Source of the DNA: Methylococcaceae bacterium | Lineage (GTDB): Bacteria; Pseudomonadota; Gammaproteobacteria; Methylococcales; Methylomonadaceae | Assembly (NCBI GenBank): GCA_021736705.1 | Contig: JAIPFI010000006.1 | Span: 1-42,796, forward strand | Reading direction: 5' to 3' | DNA length: 42,796 nt | Shown: positions 34,922 to 42,731 of the stretch, in pieces | How positions within the stretch are numbered: position 1 is the first letter of the stretch | Layout: each line of letters opens with the position of its first letter | The notes under the pieces: generated by a model | Seen by the model: the letters and a program-made list of their open reading frames with translations, nothing else | The model's database searches: none | Told to the model about the DNA's origin: nothing | Made by a program: the position numbers and the translations under genes

Positions 34922-35683
34922 TTATGGCATATTGTGAGTAGAGTGATCCATTCCCATCATTTCCATGGAGTGCATGCTATGCATCATATCCTTAAAGCCT
35001 GAGTCCGAAGCAAGAAATTTAAGCCCCATATACATGGTATTTGCGCCCATTATAATCATAATGACCGCTGCTGTTTTGAGCATAAGGCCGCGTGCTTTAG
35101 TACCTAGCTTGCCAAAGGCAAAGGTAACCACAAGCATCGTAGGTAAAGTACCTAAGCCTAAAGCTAACATCATTAATCCGCCTTCTATAGGCGAGGGCGC
35201 AGACGTTGCATTAACTGCCATCGCGAAGGTTAAAGGGCAGGGCATTAAACCATTCAACATGCCGCCCATTGCTGCGCCTAGTGATGAGCCGCGGCGAGCG
35301 GCAGCCATAAAAATCTTATTCAAGACTTTGGTGGGCATGTATTTCATGGAAAATTGCCACGGCGAAAGACCGGCAATACCTAGCGCTAGGATAATGACAA
35401 AAAAGCCAATGAAGACCTGTAAAAACCCTTGTATATGACCTAGCATGCCAGTGGAGATGAGTGCAGCCCCGAGCGTTGCGGCAGTGATGCCGACAAGGGT
35501 GTACATCGTAATGCGAGCAAAGTGATACGTTAGATAAGGCCATGCGCTTTTTTTCTCGGTCTTCATAAAGAAGCCTGCGACTAAAGCGCCGCACATCCCT
35601 GCACAATGACCACTACCCAAGAAGCCGGTCATAAAGGCGAGGGTGTAAACGGTGTAATCTAGGTTAGCCAAAAAATCGGTCAC
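34922..35683 (-). CDS. TauE/SafE (DsbD_2/UreH-like) membrane protein with Met/His-rich tail
   Basis: 253 residues, about six membrane helices, with the family motif FLGSGHCAGMCGALVAGF near the N terminus and LMPCPLTFAMAVNATSAP in the second half; these Cys-Gly-Pro segments resemble DsbD-type transporters found beside copper ATPases. The last 23 residues are crowded with Met and His (MHSMHSMEMM, MDHSTHNMP), a likely copper-binding tail. The start is GTG, one base after the ATPase stop, so the genes are coupled. Probable role in copper handling or cytochrome oxidase assembly; sulfite export is unlikely here. Confidence 0.8.
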   Translation of the reverse strand: MTDFLANLDYTVYTLAFMTGFLGSGHCAGMCGALVAGFFMKTEKKSAWPYLTYHFARITMYTLVGITAATLGAALISTGMLGHIQGFLQVFIGFFVIILALGIAGLSPWQFSMKYMPTKVLNKIFMAAARRGSSLGAAMGGMLNGLMPCPLTFAMAVNATSAPSPIEGGLMMLALGLGTLPTMLVVTFAFGKLGTKARGLMLKTAAVIMIIMGANTMYMGLKFLASDSGFKDMMHSMHSMEMMGMDHSTHNMP

Positions 35684-35684
35684 G

Positions 35685-38138
35685 TTATTTTCCGTTGATA
35701 CGTAGAGAATTTACAATTACTGAAACGGAGCTTAATGCCATAGCGGCAGAAGCAATCATGGGGTTGAGTTTACCGATTGCGGCAACTGGAATAGCGATAG
35801 TATTGTAACCAAAAGCCCAGAATAAATTCTGTTTAATGATCTTCATGGTTAAGGTACTGAGTTCAACGGTTTCGGCTACTTTAGCAATATCACCATTGAC
35901 TAAGGTTAAGTCGGCAGATTCAATAGCAATATCAGTTCCATGACCAATGGCAAAGCCCACATTGGCGGCAGCCAGTGCCGGAGCGTCATTAATGCCGTCA
36001 CCAATCATACCAACCGTGCCGCCTTCATTTTGTAGACGGTGAATGACTTCAAGTTTTTGTTCGGGGGAGGCATGAGCAATGACTGTTTTAATGCCGACTA
36101 AAGCTGCAATATGATGCGCGGTTGCGCTGGTGTCGCCCGTTACCATTAAGGTTTCGATATTGAGCTTATGCAGTGCCGCTATGGCTGCTTTAGCCGATTC
36201 GCGGGGTTGATCCGCAATACCAAATAGAGCAGTAGCTTTGCCGTTAAATGCAGTAAAAACAGGGGTTTTTCCAGAAAGCCCTAAAGTATCTGCATGAGGC
36301 ATTAATTCAGAAATATCAATGGCCTGTTCTTCTAGCCAAGCTTGATTACCAATCAGTATTTGATAGTGACCAACTTTAGCTTTTAAGCCACGCCCCGGTG
36401 TAACATTAAAATCTTTGACAGTTTTAAATTCAAAATCGTATTTTTCTTGGGCATAATTAACAATGGCTTGCGCTAAGAAATGTTCAGAATTATGTTCGGC
36501 AGCCGCAATATGCGTTAACAGTATTTCTTCGCTATGCTCACTGATATTAATAAAGTCGGTAACTTGTGGTTTGCCTTCGGTAATGGTGCCGGTCTTATCG
36601 AAAATAATGGCGGTTAAATGTGTCGCTGTTTCTAAACTTTCGCCATTGCGTATATACACACCACGTTTGGCTGATTGCCCCGTGCCGACCATAATGGCGG
36701 TTGGGGTCGCTAAGCCTAGGGCGCAAGGGCAAGCAATGAGCAATACGGTAATGGCATTGCTAAAAGCAAAGCTAAAGGGCGCGCCTGCGATTGTCCAAGA
36801 AACAAAGGTGAGAGCGGAAACTGCCATTACGCTGGGTACAAATACTGCAGAGATTTTATCCACTAATTTTTGTACCGGTAATTTAGAGGCTTGTGCATGA
36901 TCTACCATGTGAATAATACCGGCTAATATAGTATCCATGCCGATAGCGGTAGCTTTAATCGTTAATATGCCCGTGCCATTCACGCAGCCACCGATGACTT
37001 TATGCCCCGCCTCTTTAACTATAGGCATGCTTTCGCCGGTTACCATGGCTTCATCAACAGTCGATAGTCCCGAGACGACCACGCCGTCAGTCGGTATTTT
37101 TTCACCAGGACGAATCAGTAATAAGTCGTCTAATTCAATATCATCAATGCTGATGGTGAATTCTTGACCGTCTTTTAATAAGGTTGCTGTTTGTGGTTGT
37201 AGGTCAATTAATTTTCTAATCGCTTCACCTGCTTTGCCTTTGGCGCTTTCTTCCATATAGCGTCCCAGCAAGACAAATGAAATAATGCTTGCGGCAGCTT
37301 CAAAATAAAGGTGACCTTTACCTCGTAATAAGGCAGGTAAACTATAACCATAGGCAGAACCAACGCCGATAGCAATTAAGCTATCCATATTGGCATTACC
37401 CATTTTCGCTAATTTCCACGCTTTAGTAAAAAATGTGGCTCCGGCAACAAACACTACAGGCGTGGTTAAGGCAAATTGAAACCAATGGTAAAAACGACCT
37501 GCGGGCATAGCCATGCCGATGGCAATGACAGGTGCACTCAGGGCGCTGGCCCAAATAAATCTTTTTTTAGCGCTGGCCAGGCGCTGGCGCTCCTTTTCGA
37601 TCACCCCCTGACGCTGCGAAAGTGTGTCCATTAAGTTGGCTTTATAGCCGACCTTACCGATAATTTCGGACATTTCTTGGCGCGATAAACGACCTTGTGC
37701 GGTCGCTATGGCGGAAGCAAAATTGACTGAAGCGCTGTGTATGCGTGGGTCACGATTTAAAGACATTTCTAATAGCAAGGCACATGAGGCACAACTCATC
37801 CCTTCAATCGCTAGACTAATGTCTTGCAAAGGAATGTTGAGGTCTTCAGTTACATTGCTTTTAGGTAAACTAATCTTTTTCTTGCCAATATTACCTAAAA
37901 CCGTATCCAGAAGGATGAGCAGGTTTTGCTTAGGCAAAGCTTGGTGATCAAAATAAAGCGTGACTGAGCCAATTTCTGGGACAGATTTAATCGCTTTTAT
38001 TTCAGGGCGTTTTTTTAAAATGATTTCAAAAATATAAGTACGCTCAGGATCTTTTTTCAGTATAGGAACGATAATTCTTATACGGTTTTTTAATTCATGA
38101 GCGAGTTCAAAATTTTTTGCTTGAAATAGTTGGGTCAT
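35685..38138 (-). CDS. copA: Copper-translocating P1B-type ATPase
   Basis: 817 residues. An N-terminal HMA_2-like domain without CxxC (HELKNRIRIIVP, about residues 15-80) is followed by a classical HMA domain with Cys116 and Cys119 (GMSCASC), the membrane helices, Cys470-Pro-Cys472 (CPCALGLATPT), the phosphorylated Asp514 in DKTGTITEG, and GDGINDAPALAAANVG. The final helices, NLFWAFGYNTIAIP and MIASAAMALSSVSV, carry the YN and MxxSS signatures of Cu+ pumps. His553 of the nucleotide-binding HP motif is followed by Phe (SEHFLA) instead of Pro. Middle of a six- or seven-gene minus-strand cluster of metal-related proteins. Exports Cu+ from the cytoplasm. Confidence 0.93.
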   Translation of the reverse strand: MTQLFQAKNFELAHELKNRIRIIVPILKKDPERTYIFEIILKKRPEIKAIKSVPEIGSVTLYFDHQALPKQNLLILLDTVLGNIGKKKISLPKSNVTEDLNIPLQDISLAIEGMSCASCALLLEMSLNRDPRIHSASVNFASAIATAQGRLSRQEMSEIIGKVGYKANLMDTLSQRQGVIEKERQRLASAKKRFIWASALSAPVIAIGMAMPAGRFYHWFQFALTTPVVFVAGATFFTKAWKLAKMGNANMDSLIAIGVGSAYGYSLPALLRGKGHLYFEAAASIISFVLLGRYMEESAKGKAGEAIRKLIDLQPQTATLLKDGQEFTISIDDIELDDLLLIRPGEKIPTDGVVVSGLSTVDEAMVTGESMPIVKEAGHKVIGGCVNGTGILTIKATAIGMDTILAGIIHMVDHAQASKLPVQKLVDKISAVFVPSVMAVSALTFVSWTIAGAPFSFAFSNAITVLLIACPCALGLATPTAIMVGTGQSAKRGVYIRNGESLETATHLTAIIFDKTGTITEGKPQVTDFINISEHSEEILLTHIAAAEHNSEHFLAQAIVNYAQEKYDFEFKTVKDFNVTPGRGLKAKVGHYQILIGNQAWLEEQAIDISELMPHADTLGLSGKTPVFTAFNGKATALFGIADQPRESAKAAIAALHKLNIETLMVTGDTSATAHHIAALVGIKTVIAHASPEQKLEVIHRLQNEGGTVGMIGDGINDAPALAAANVGFAIGHGTDIAIESADLTLVNGDIAKVAETVELSTLTMKIIKQNLFWAFGYNTIAIPVAAIGKLNPMIASAAMALSSVSVIVNSLRINGK

Positions 38139-38166
38139 AATAATTGGATCATATTTGGCATCAATT

Positions 38167-38772
38167 TTATTTGTTTTTGTTTTTAGAGCGGATAAACAAA
38201 TACATCAGGTAAAAAACAGTCAGCCACTGATAGCGGTATTTGAGAGGCTCAAGCAACCATTTTTTAGAAATCAGCTTCCAGTGGGTTTTGATGAGAAACA
38301 GAATTAAAACGTCATTAAAAAAACTGATCAGTGCTTTTTCGGGATTAGTGAGAATTTCAGGTTTTTGCTTCAAGCCTAATTTTGCCAAAATACCAAGCGC
38401 TTGCGCTGTTTCTTTAGTTTCCGTGTATTTGTCTTTTGCCCAGCGCGTTCCCTTCCAATCAGAGAAAGCGTTTTTTATGAGAGAGGTTTTGGCCGGTTTT
38501 ACTTTGGCCATAAAAAAACCTTTATTCTCTAAATCTGTGAGCAAAGTTAAAAGTTGTTGTGCTAAGTTTTTAAATGAAAGCGTTTCATCGATAAAGCGGA
38601 TAGCAAGCTTCTTTTTATTTCTATAGAGATTAACTTGATAAACGCCATCAATTTGCAGGATAGCATCAGCAACAAAAGTCGCTATTTCAGGGCTGCATAA
38701 GCGTTCCGGGATTTGGAACCTTACATGGCCTGAAGACTTATAACGTAGAATAATTTCTTTTTGTATAGACAT
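38167..38772 (-). CDS. HMA_2-like domain protein with a hydrophobic C terminus
   Basis: 201 residues. The N-terminal RYKSSGHVRFQIPERL followed by IDGVYQVNLYRNKKKLAIRF has the shape of a heavy-metal-associated (HMA_2) ferredoxin-like domain, but no CxxC is present. The middle is basic (KVKPAKTSLIKNAFSDWKGT), and the C terminus has two weak membrane segments (ALISFFNDVLILFLIKTHWK and WLTVFYLMYLFI) and a lysine tail. The ATPase 28 bases downstream begins with a similar GRxR-like, CxxC-free domain, so the pair may interact. Comparable proteins accompany P1B-ATPases in several metal-storage and export clusters. Function not known. Confidence 0.7.
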   Translation of the reverse strand: MSIQKEIILRYKSSGHVRFQIPERLCSPEIATFVADAILQIDGVYQVNLYRNKKKLAIRFIDETLSFKNLAQQLLTLLTDLENKGFFMAKVKPAKTSLIKNAFSDWKGTRWAKDKYTETKETAQALGILAKLGLKQKPEILTNPEKALISFFNDVLILFLIKTHWKLISKKWLLEPLKYRYQWLTVFYLMYLFIRSKNKNK

Positions 38773-38902
38773 GTAAGTAGTTAAGAATATAACTTAGAAA
38801 GAGAGAGTCCTTTAGTCGCAGATATGCAGGCAGCTAAAGATCAGATCCGGTTGGCGTATGATGTTTGGCTACCCACGTATGGAACATATTAAAAGCGGCA
38901 GA

Positions 38903-38945
38903 GCGTGGCTTTAGCCCGCCTTAAAAGAGGGCGCTAAAGCCACGC
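38903..38945. repeat. Inverted repeat, GCGTGGCTTTAGC type
   Basis: GCGTGGCTTTAGC (38903-38915) and GCTAAAGCCACGC (38933-38945), 13-bp perfect arms, plus flanking CCCTAC. Same family as the 24-bp repeat at 1628-1697, some 37 kb away. Confidence 0.85.
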
Positions 38946-38982
38946 CCTACAAATATAATTCTAGATGGATAACCCATACTAT

Positions 38983-39318
38983 TTACTCTTGAGCTTCTTT
39001 TGATTCTGCAACTAAATCTTCTAGATTTTCTTTTTGCTGCAGTACAAAATCTTTACCTTTGCCGGTGACTGAATTCACAGAAGCAATAATATCTTTTCTG
39101 TGTTTGTGCGCGTAGTAGCCTGCAACCATGCCGATACCAACTAAAAGCAAAGGGTGTTTTACTATTTTACTCATGATAGATTTTCCAGTTTGCGCGCCTG
39201 CTGACATAACAGCGCCTTTGATTAATGTGCTTGAAACTTCGTGTTTATCAAGACCTAGGTGAGCCATGTTTTTAGCATGATTGACAGTTGCCGCCTGTTT
39301 ACTATGATTATGAGCCAT
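38983..39318 (-). CDS. Small single-helix membrane protein, His-rich N terminus
   Basis: 111 residues. The N terminus has several His (MAHNHSKQAATVNHAKNMAH, then LDKHEVSS), a glycine-rich hydrophobic segment HPLLLVGIGMVAGYYAHKHR spans the membrane, and the remainder is a charged helix (GKGKDFVLQQKENLEDLVAE), YtxH-like in layout. Not recognised as a named family. It precedes the HMA_2-like and ATPase genes, with the REP-like palindrome in between. His clusters on either side of the helix would suit metal binding, which is inference. Confidence 0.7.
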   Translation of the reverse strand: MAHNHSKQAATVNHAKNMAHLGLDKHEVSSTLIKGAVMSAGAQTGKSIMSKIVKHPLLLVGIGMVAGYYAHKHRKDIIASVNSVTGKGKDFVLQQKENLEDLVAESKEAQE

Positions 39319-39350
39319 GATAATAGTCCAATTAAAAAAGGTAGAAGGGG

Positions 39351-39518
39351 TTATTTTTTAGATTCATCAGGAAGTAAATTGTCTTCATTGAGCATTTCAT
39401 AAATGCCCTGACAGCCTTCACAGCAAAAATCCTTTTTACCTTCTTTCGTTAATAGAGTAAAGCCTTCGATTTCTACAGGGAGTCCGCACAAATCACATGA
39501 TTTTTTTTCATCAGCCAT
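39351..39518 (-). CDS. 55-residue metal-binding protein (ATPase-type CxxC/CCxxC domain)
   Basis: A small ORF, MADEKKSCDLCGLPVEIEGF onward, with CxxC (Cys8, Cys11) and then KKDFCCEGCQGIYEML (Cys34, Cys35, Cys38). This is the pattern of the putative metal-binding domain usually found at the N terminus of CcoI/FixI-type cation ATPases (CxxCGLP ... FCCxGC). Here it stands alone. It lies 32 bases upstream of the His-rich membrane protein gene and is oriented with the ATPase cluster. Probably a soluble metallochaperone delivering metal to the P1B pump. The ribosome site is weak (no clear GGAG). Confidence 0.8.
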   Translation of the reverse strand: MADEKKSCDLCGLPVEIEGFTLLTKEGKKDFCCEGCQGIYEMLNEDNLLPDESKK

Positions 39519-39695
39519 AGATATAAATAATAATATTGAGGGTTTAAAACTAGAAACGAAACGAATTTCACAGCCTAGAGCAATAGACTAATCAGGAAAA
39601 ACAGCGTTTTTAGGCCTAATAAATATCGATAAAACGAATGAGTGCATTCTATCAGAAAAAAAAGGCCAAATGGCAGGGAATGTTAGAGTTTTCTG

Positions 39696-39947
39696 TTATT
39701 GCTGACAGTCTGCATCAAGAGGGCAGGATTTATCTACGGATAGGTTGCTCGTTTGACTTGAGCTGCAGACTTTTGTTGAGGCTTTCATCAGAGCAATGCG
39801 CATAGCGCCGGTTAGGCTAGAGCCTATACCTAGGCGTGCCGCAAGGGCAGGTAGAACAATAAATGAGGCTAAAGCAAGCCCCGCACCCAGTAAAAGTGCG
39901 CCATTTGAAATTTGAGATTCTTGTTGTGCTGATTGTTGACTGCTCAT
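39696..39947 (-). CDS. Small hydrophobic protein with Cys-rich tail, 83 residues
   Basis: The N terminus MSSQQSAQQESQISNG is polar, followed by a long hydrophobic stretch (ALLLGAGLALASFIVLPALA) that spans the membrane once, then a short amphipathic segment and a tail with three Cys (STKVCSSSQ, DKSCPLDADCQQ). No family recognised. It is first on the minus strand of the metal cluster, 177 bases before the 55-residue protein, so it may share its promoter. The tail could bind metal or form disulfides. Confidence 0.6.
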   Translation of the reverse strand: MSSQQSAQQESQISNGALLLGAGLALASFIVLPALAARLGIGSSLTGAMRIALMKASTKVCSSSQTSNLSVDKSCPLDADCQQ

Positions 39948-40527
39948 ATGTTTTATACTTCTTATATAACCAATGATCTATAAGCTGAAGCAATATTAGA
40001 GCCATATTATAAGGCATTGTTTTTATTGTATATTATTTATCTTTTTATGGGAGGTAGCGCTAAAAACATGGGATATAAAGTGGTTTATTTGCGTTATATG
40101 ACATAGTTTAATTATTTTTCTATTTATTCTCGGAGGCTGTTATCTCATGAGCGTGAGCCAGAACAATAAGGCGTCAGTTCATGACTTAAATTTTTTTAAC
40201 GGGGAATGTAATGTTGAGGCAGCGAACTTGATATAACTGCGAAGTAAGGTGCGAAGTAAGGGGTCACGAAGTAAGGGGTCACCACGAAGTAAGGGGTCAG
40301 ACCCCTTTATCTAGACCCCTTTATCTTTTTTGTCTTCCGCTAGAAAACAAGGTCACAATATGCTGACAGCATTAAACGCTTGTTTTCAGGGCTGCCCCTT
40401 GAATCTAGTTGGTGCTGAGTAGTAACGTTTATTGAATGAAGGGCTAGCACATCAATTTAGTCAGGTTAAATAAATCACATTTATCGCCTCATAAAACGAT
40501 TGATGAGTTGCCACAATTCCCGGAAGA
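39948..40527. other. Non-coding region with repeats and a decayed ORF
   Basis: About 580 bases. It contains the GAAGTAAGGGGTC repeat cluster (40240-40326). After it, one frame reads MLTALNACFQGCPLNLVGAE, two stops, then RLLNEGLAHQFSQVK and a stop (40360-40473), suggesting a broken gene whose family I cannot name. No promoter for the 83-residue gene was identified. Confidence 0.5.
40240..40326. repeat. GAAGTAAGGGGTC repeat cluster, copy 1
   Basis: Four partial tandem copies of CGAAGTAAGGGGTCA start near 40240, 40252, 40267 and 40285, followed by two copies of AGACCCCTTTATCT. The last copy contains the 17-base palindrome AAGGGGTCAGACCCCTT. A second, shorter cluster lies at 42254-42309. Confidence 0.85.
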
Positions 40528-41841
40528 TTAACTTTCTTTATTTGAGATCACTTTTTTTATATTTTCAAAACGTTTCAACATAACTTGCTGATCATGTGCC
40601 ATATCGCATTTAGGCATCGCAGAGTCGAAGGTAAGTTTGGCTGTTTCTAACAATGCATGCTGATCTTCCTGACGCTCAACGATAGCAACAAGCTGTGCTA
40701 AAGTTTCCAGCAAATAAATAGCTACCGGTGGATTGCTGACGCACATTTGGCGAATAACTATAAAGCAAGCATCACATAAGCTTTGAAACGTTATCGCATG
40801 CTTAATCAATAGCAACCTGCCTTGCTCGTTGCGAATCTTGCAATCGGGCAAATTTCGTGTGGCAATAAAGGCCAGACCTGCTGCCAAATAATCAATGCAT
40901 GTCATGGCGGTAAACGGGTCGTTGATACCTGGAGACAAGGCCTTGGCTGCAATTTGCACTAACTGACGTACAGTAAATTCCAGATCTTGCTCTGCGCTTG
41001 TTTGTTGACCAATTAGAAAGCTGAAGCGTATGGGGTTTTCGATATGCGATTTTAAATGTATTGCAGGCCAAATTTCTACCAGAGGTGCGCCTGTAAGAAC
41101 AAATTGCCCCGGCTTAAAAAGCAATTTGATGGTAATGTTTTCACTCTCGGCAAGTGTGCTTAAAGCCTGGTGATTAATGGCCTGAACATAGCCAAAACTC
41201 TCAGCTCGGATAATGCTGGGTTGCTGATCGATTATGGCATCATCAAAATCAGCCTGGCTTTTATTTTTTGTATACTCATCGGGTAAAAAATTGTTAATTC
41301 CATCCATGAGTTCTTTACCGATTTCTGCAGCAATCCGGTCAACCTGTATAGATGATGTCAGATGGTGTATGAAAGCAATGAATAAAGCGGCGTCAAAAAG
41401 CACCATGACCACTGCCAAAGATACTGAAATATTAGGAACATGATTAGCGTTTACGACCAAGCCTCGCATTATTAGCAAACAATAAATAAAGGTTGAGATA
41501 AAAGCGCCGAAGGTAAATTGACTAATTGGATCACGTAAAAAATTTCTAAGTAATCTGGGGCCGAATTGAGTGCTTGTCAGGCTCAGTGTAACCATTGTGA
41601 CTGAAAAGGTGAGCGTCGCTGCTGAAAAAGTCGATGCGGCAATGGTTGATAAAACAGCCTCGCTGCCTTCAGCTGAAGAAAAAACCAGCCACTTCAATGC
41701 CTTATATTGAGATATATCGAATAGGTCATCAACTGCCAGCAAGCCGTAGGATAATGCAATAACAGCAAGTAACATAGATGCCGGTATAAGCCAGTAGCTG
41801 TTACGCAGTTTTTCCTCAAAATGATTTAACGAAGTCTTCAT
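40528..41841 (-). CDS. DUF2254 family membrane protein
   Basis: 437 residues of the DUF2254 family, whose function is unknown. The N-terminal half holds about four membrane helices (WLIPASMLLAVIALSYGLL, then the conserved STIAASTFSAATLTFSVTMV, LTSTQFGPRLLRNFLRD, FTFGAFISTFIYCLLIMRGL). The second half is soluble, with VQAINHQALSTLAESENITI, RTFVQD-like EFTVRQLVQIAAKALSPGIN and DPFTAMTCIDYL. The gene is flanked on both sides by the same palindromic repeat family and sits next to transposase remnants, so it may have moved as part of an accessory segment. Looks intact. Confidence 0.85.
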   Translation of the reverse strand: MKTSLNHFEEKLRNSYWLIPASMLLAVIALSYGLLAVDDLFDISQYKALKWLVFSSAEGSEAVLSTIAASTFSAATLTFSVTMVTLSLTSTQFGPRLLRNFLRDPISQFTFGAFISTFIYCLLIMRGLVVNANHVPNISVSLAVVMVLFDAALFIAFIHHLTSSIQVDRIAAEIGKELMDGINNFLPDEYTKNKSQADFDDAIIDQQPSIIRAESFGYVQAINHQALSTLAESENITIKLLFKPGQFVLTGAPLVEIWPAIHLKSHIENPIRFSFLIGQQTSAEQDLEFTVRQLVQIAAKALSPGINDPFTAMTCIDYLAAGLAFIATRNLPDCKIRNEQGRLLLIKHAITFQSLCDACFIVIRQMCVSNPPVAIYLLETLAQLVAIVERQEDQHALLETAKLTFDSAMPKCDMAHDQQVMLKRFENIKKVISNKES

Positions 41842-42253
41842 GTTTTGTTTTATCCTGAGCTTATTTTACTGGCAATTAATTAATTGATTATCAGTTCACA
41901 AGTGAGAACCTTGATAATTAAACCTCTTTTTAGGCCTACTATCTATTTTTACATAGGCGCTGAAAATTTTACACCAGGAAAATCAAAAGGTGGCGATAGG
42001 AAGTCAATAAAATATAAGGAGAATTTGAATATTGATTGCTTTGATGACCTCGCAATTAAAATTTAAGGCTCTTCCGGATCCGTCATGAAACCATATAAAG
42101 AACATGGTTAATAACATAAAATACATTGCAACTTGTTGTTTAAAAATGTTTTTTAGAATGGCAACAATCTAGAAATGCCTAAATTTAGAAAGTTTTACTT
42201 ATTTCATGGGAAATCCCAAAGAACCAAATTTAATCCATTCTACGCCACACTAT
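41842..42253. other. Intergenic region without a supported gene
   Basis: About 410 AT-rich bases. A 60-codon frame at 41884-42066 has no ribosome site and no recognisable content. Nothing else is visible before the repeat cluster. Confidence 0.5.
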
Positions 42254-42309
42254 GAAGTAAGGGGTCAGACCCCTTTATCTTCAGACCCCTTTATCTTCCT
42301 TTATCTTCA
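42254..42309. repeat. GAAGTAAGGGGTC repeat cluster, copy 2
   Basis: GAAGTAAGGGGTCAGACCCC followed by TTTATCTTC, a second AGACCCCTTTATCTTC and a further CTTTATCTTC. Contains the same 17-base palindrome as 40240-40326. Directly abuts the transposase fragment. Confidence 0.85.
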
Positions 42310-42312
42310 TTT

Positions 42313-42497
42313 TGCGCGGCATTTGCTATGGCACGCGCTCGGAAGATGGTACGCGTGTGTTTGCTATTTTGATCAGCGTTATTGAGACCTGCCGTAAAAG
42401 AAATCAGTCGCCGTGGATTTATTTGGCACAAGTTATCGCAAGTCAGCGGTCAGGGTTGCCTGTGCCTGCGTTGCCAAATGTTAGGGTGTCTGAATAA
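42313..42497 (+). pseudogene. Transposase C-terminal fragment (IS66-like)
   Basis: About 60 codons: GICYGTRSEDGTRVFAILIS, VIETCRKRNQSPWIYLAQVI, ending PALPNVRVSE. The SedGtrv-hAilmSvieTCRkrn pattern is that of the tail of IS66-type (or related) transposases. No start codon or N-terminal part is present; the repeat cluster directly precedes it, so the element was truncated there. Non-functional remnant. Confidence 0.65.
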
Positions 42498-42595
42498 TTA
42501 CATTGCTGAGTACTTGTAAGTATTCATACATATTGCGTATTGATTTATAAACGCTGTAAGCTTTACTTTCATTAATAATAAAAGAAGGAGCGGTT

Positions 42596-42685
42596 ATGAA
42601 AATAAAACACATATTTAATCTTGTAAATATAATGGTCTTTTTTGTTCTGGGGTTAATCAAGGTAAACGCATTAAAAGGACTTTAA
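42596..42685 (+). CDS. Possible 29-residue hydrophobic peptide
   Basis: MKIKHIFNLVNIMVFFVLGL begins a 29-residue frame ending LKGL. An excellent AAGGAG lies six bases before the ATG. The peptide is basic at the start and hydrophobic in the middle, as in small membrane peptides or a truncated exported protein whose signal alone remains. It lies between a transposase remnant and an ISAs1-like element, so it may be the 5' stub of a gene cut by insertion. Confidence 0.4.
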   Translation: MKIKHIFNLVNIMVFFVLGLIKVNALKGL

Positions 42686-42731
42686 AGACAAAGAGATAGT
42701 CACCATAGTATCAATTTTGCCTAGAGTATCT

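Noticed and set aside
34922-39947. Calling the metal cluster a ferrosome (iron) locus
   Set aside because: The ATPase has CPC, YN and MxxSS signatures of Cu+ pumps and a classical GMSCASC domain; similarity to fez clusters is only in layout.
40240-40326. Tandem repeats as a CRISPR array
   Set aside because: The units are only 12-18 bases apart, palindromic and without unique spacers of regular length; no cas gene nearby.
41884-42066. 60-codon ORF after the DUF2254 gene
   Set aside because: No ribosome site, unrecognised and mixed composition in an AT-rich gap; not supported.
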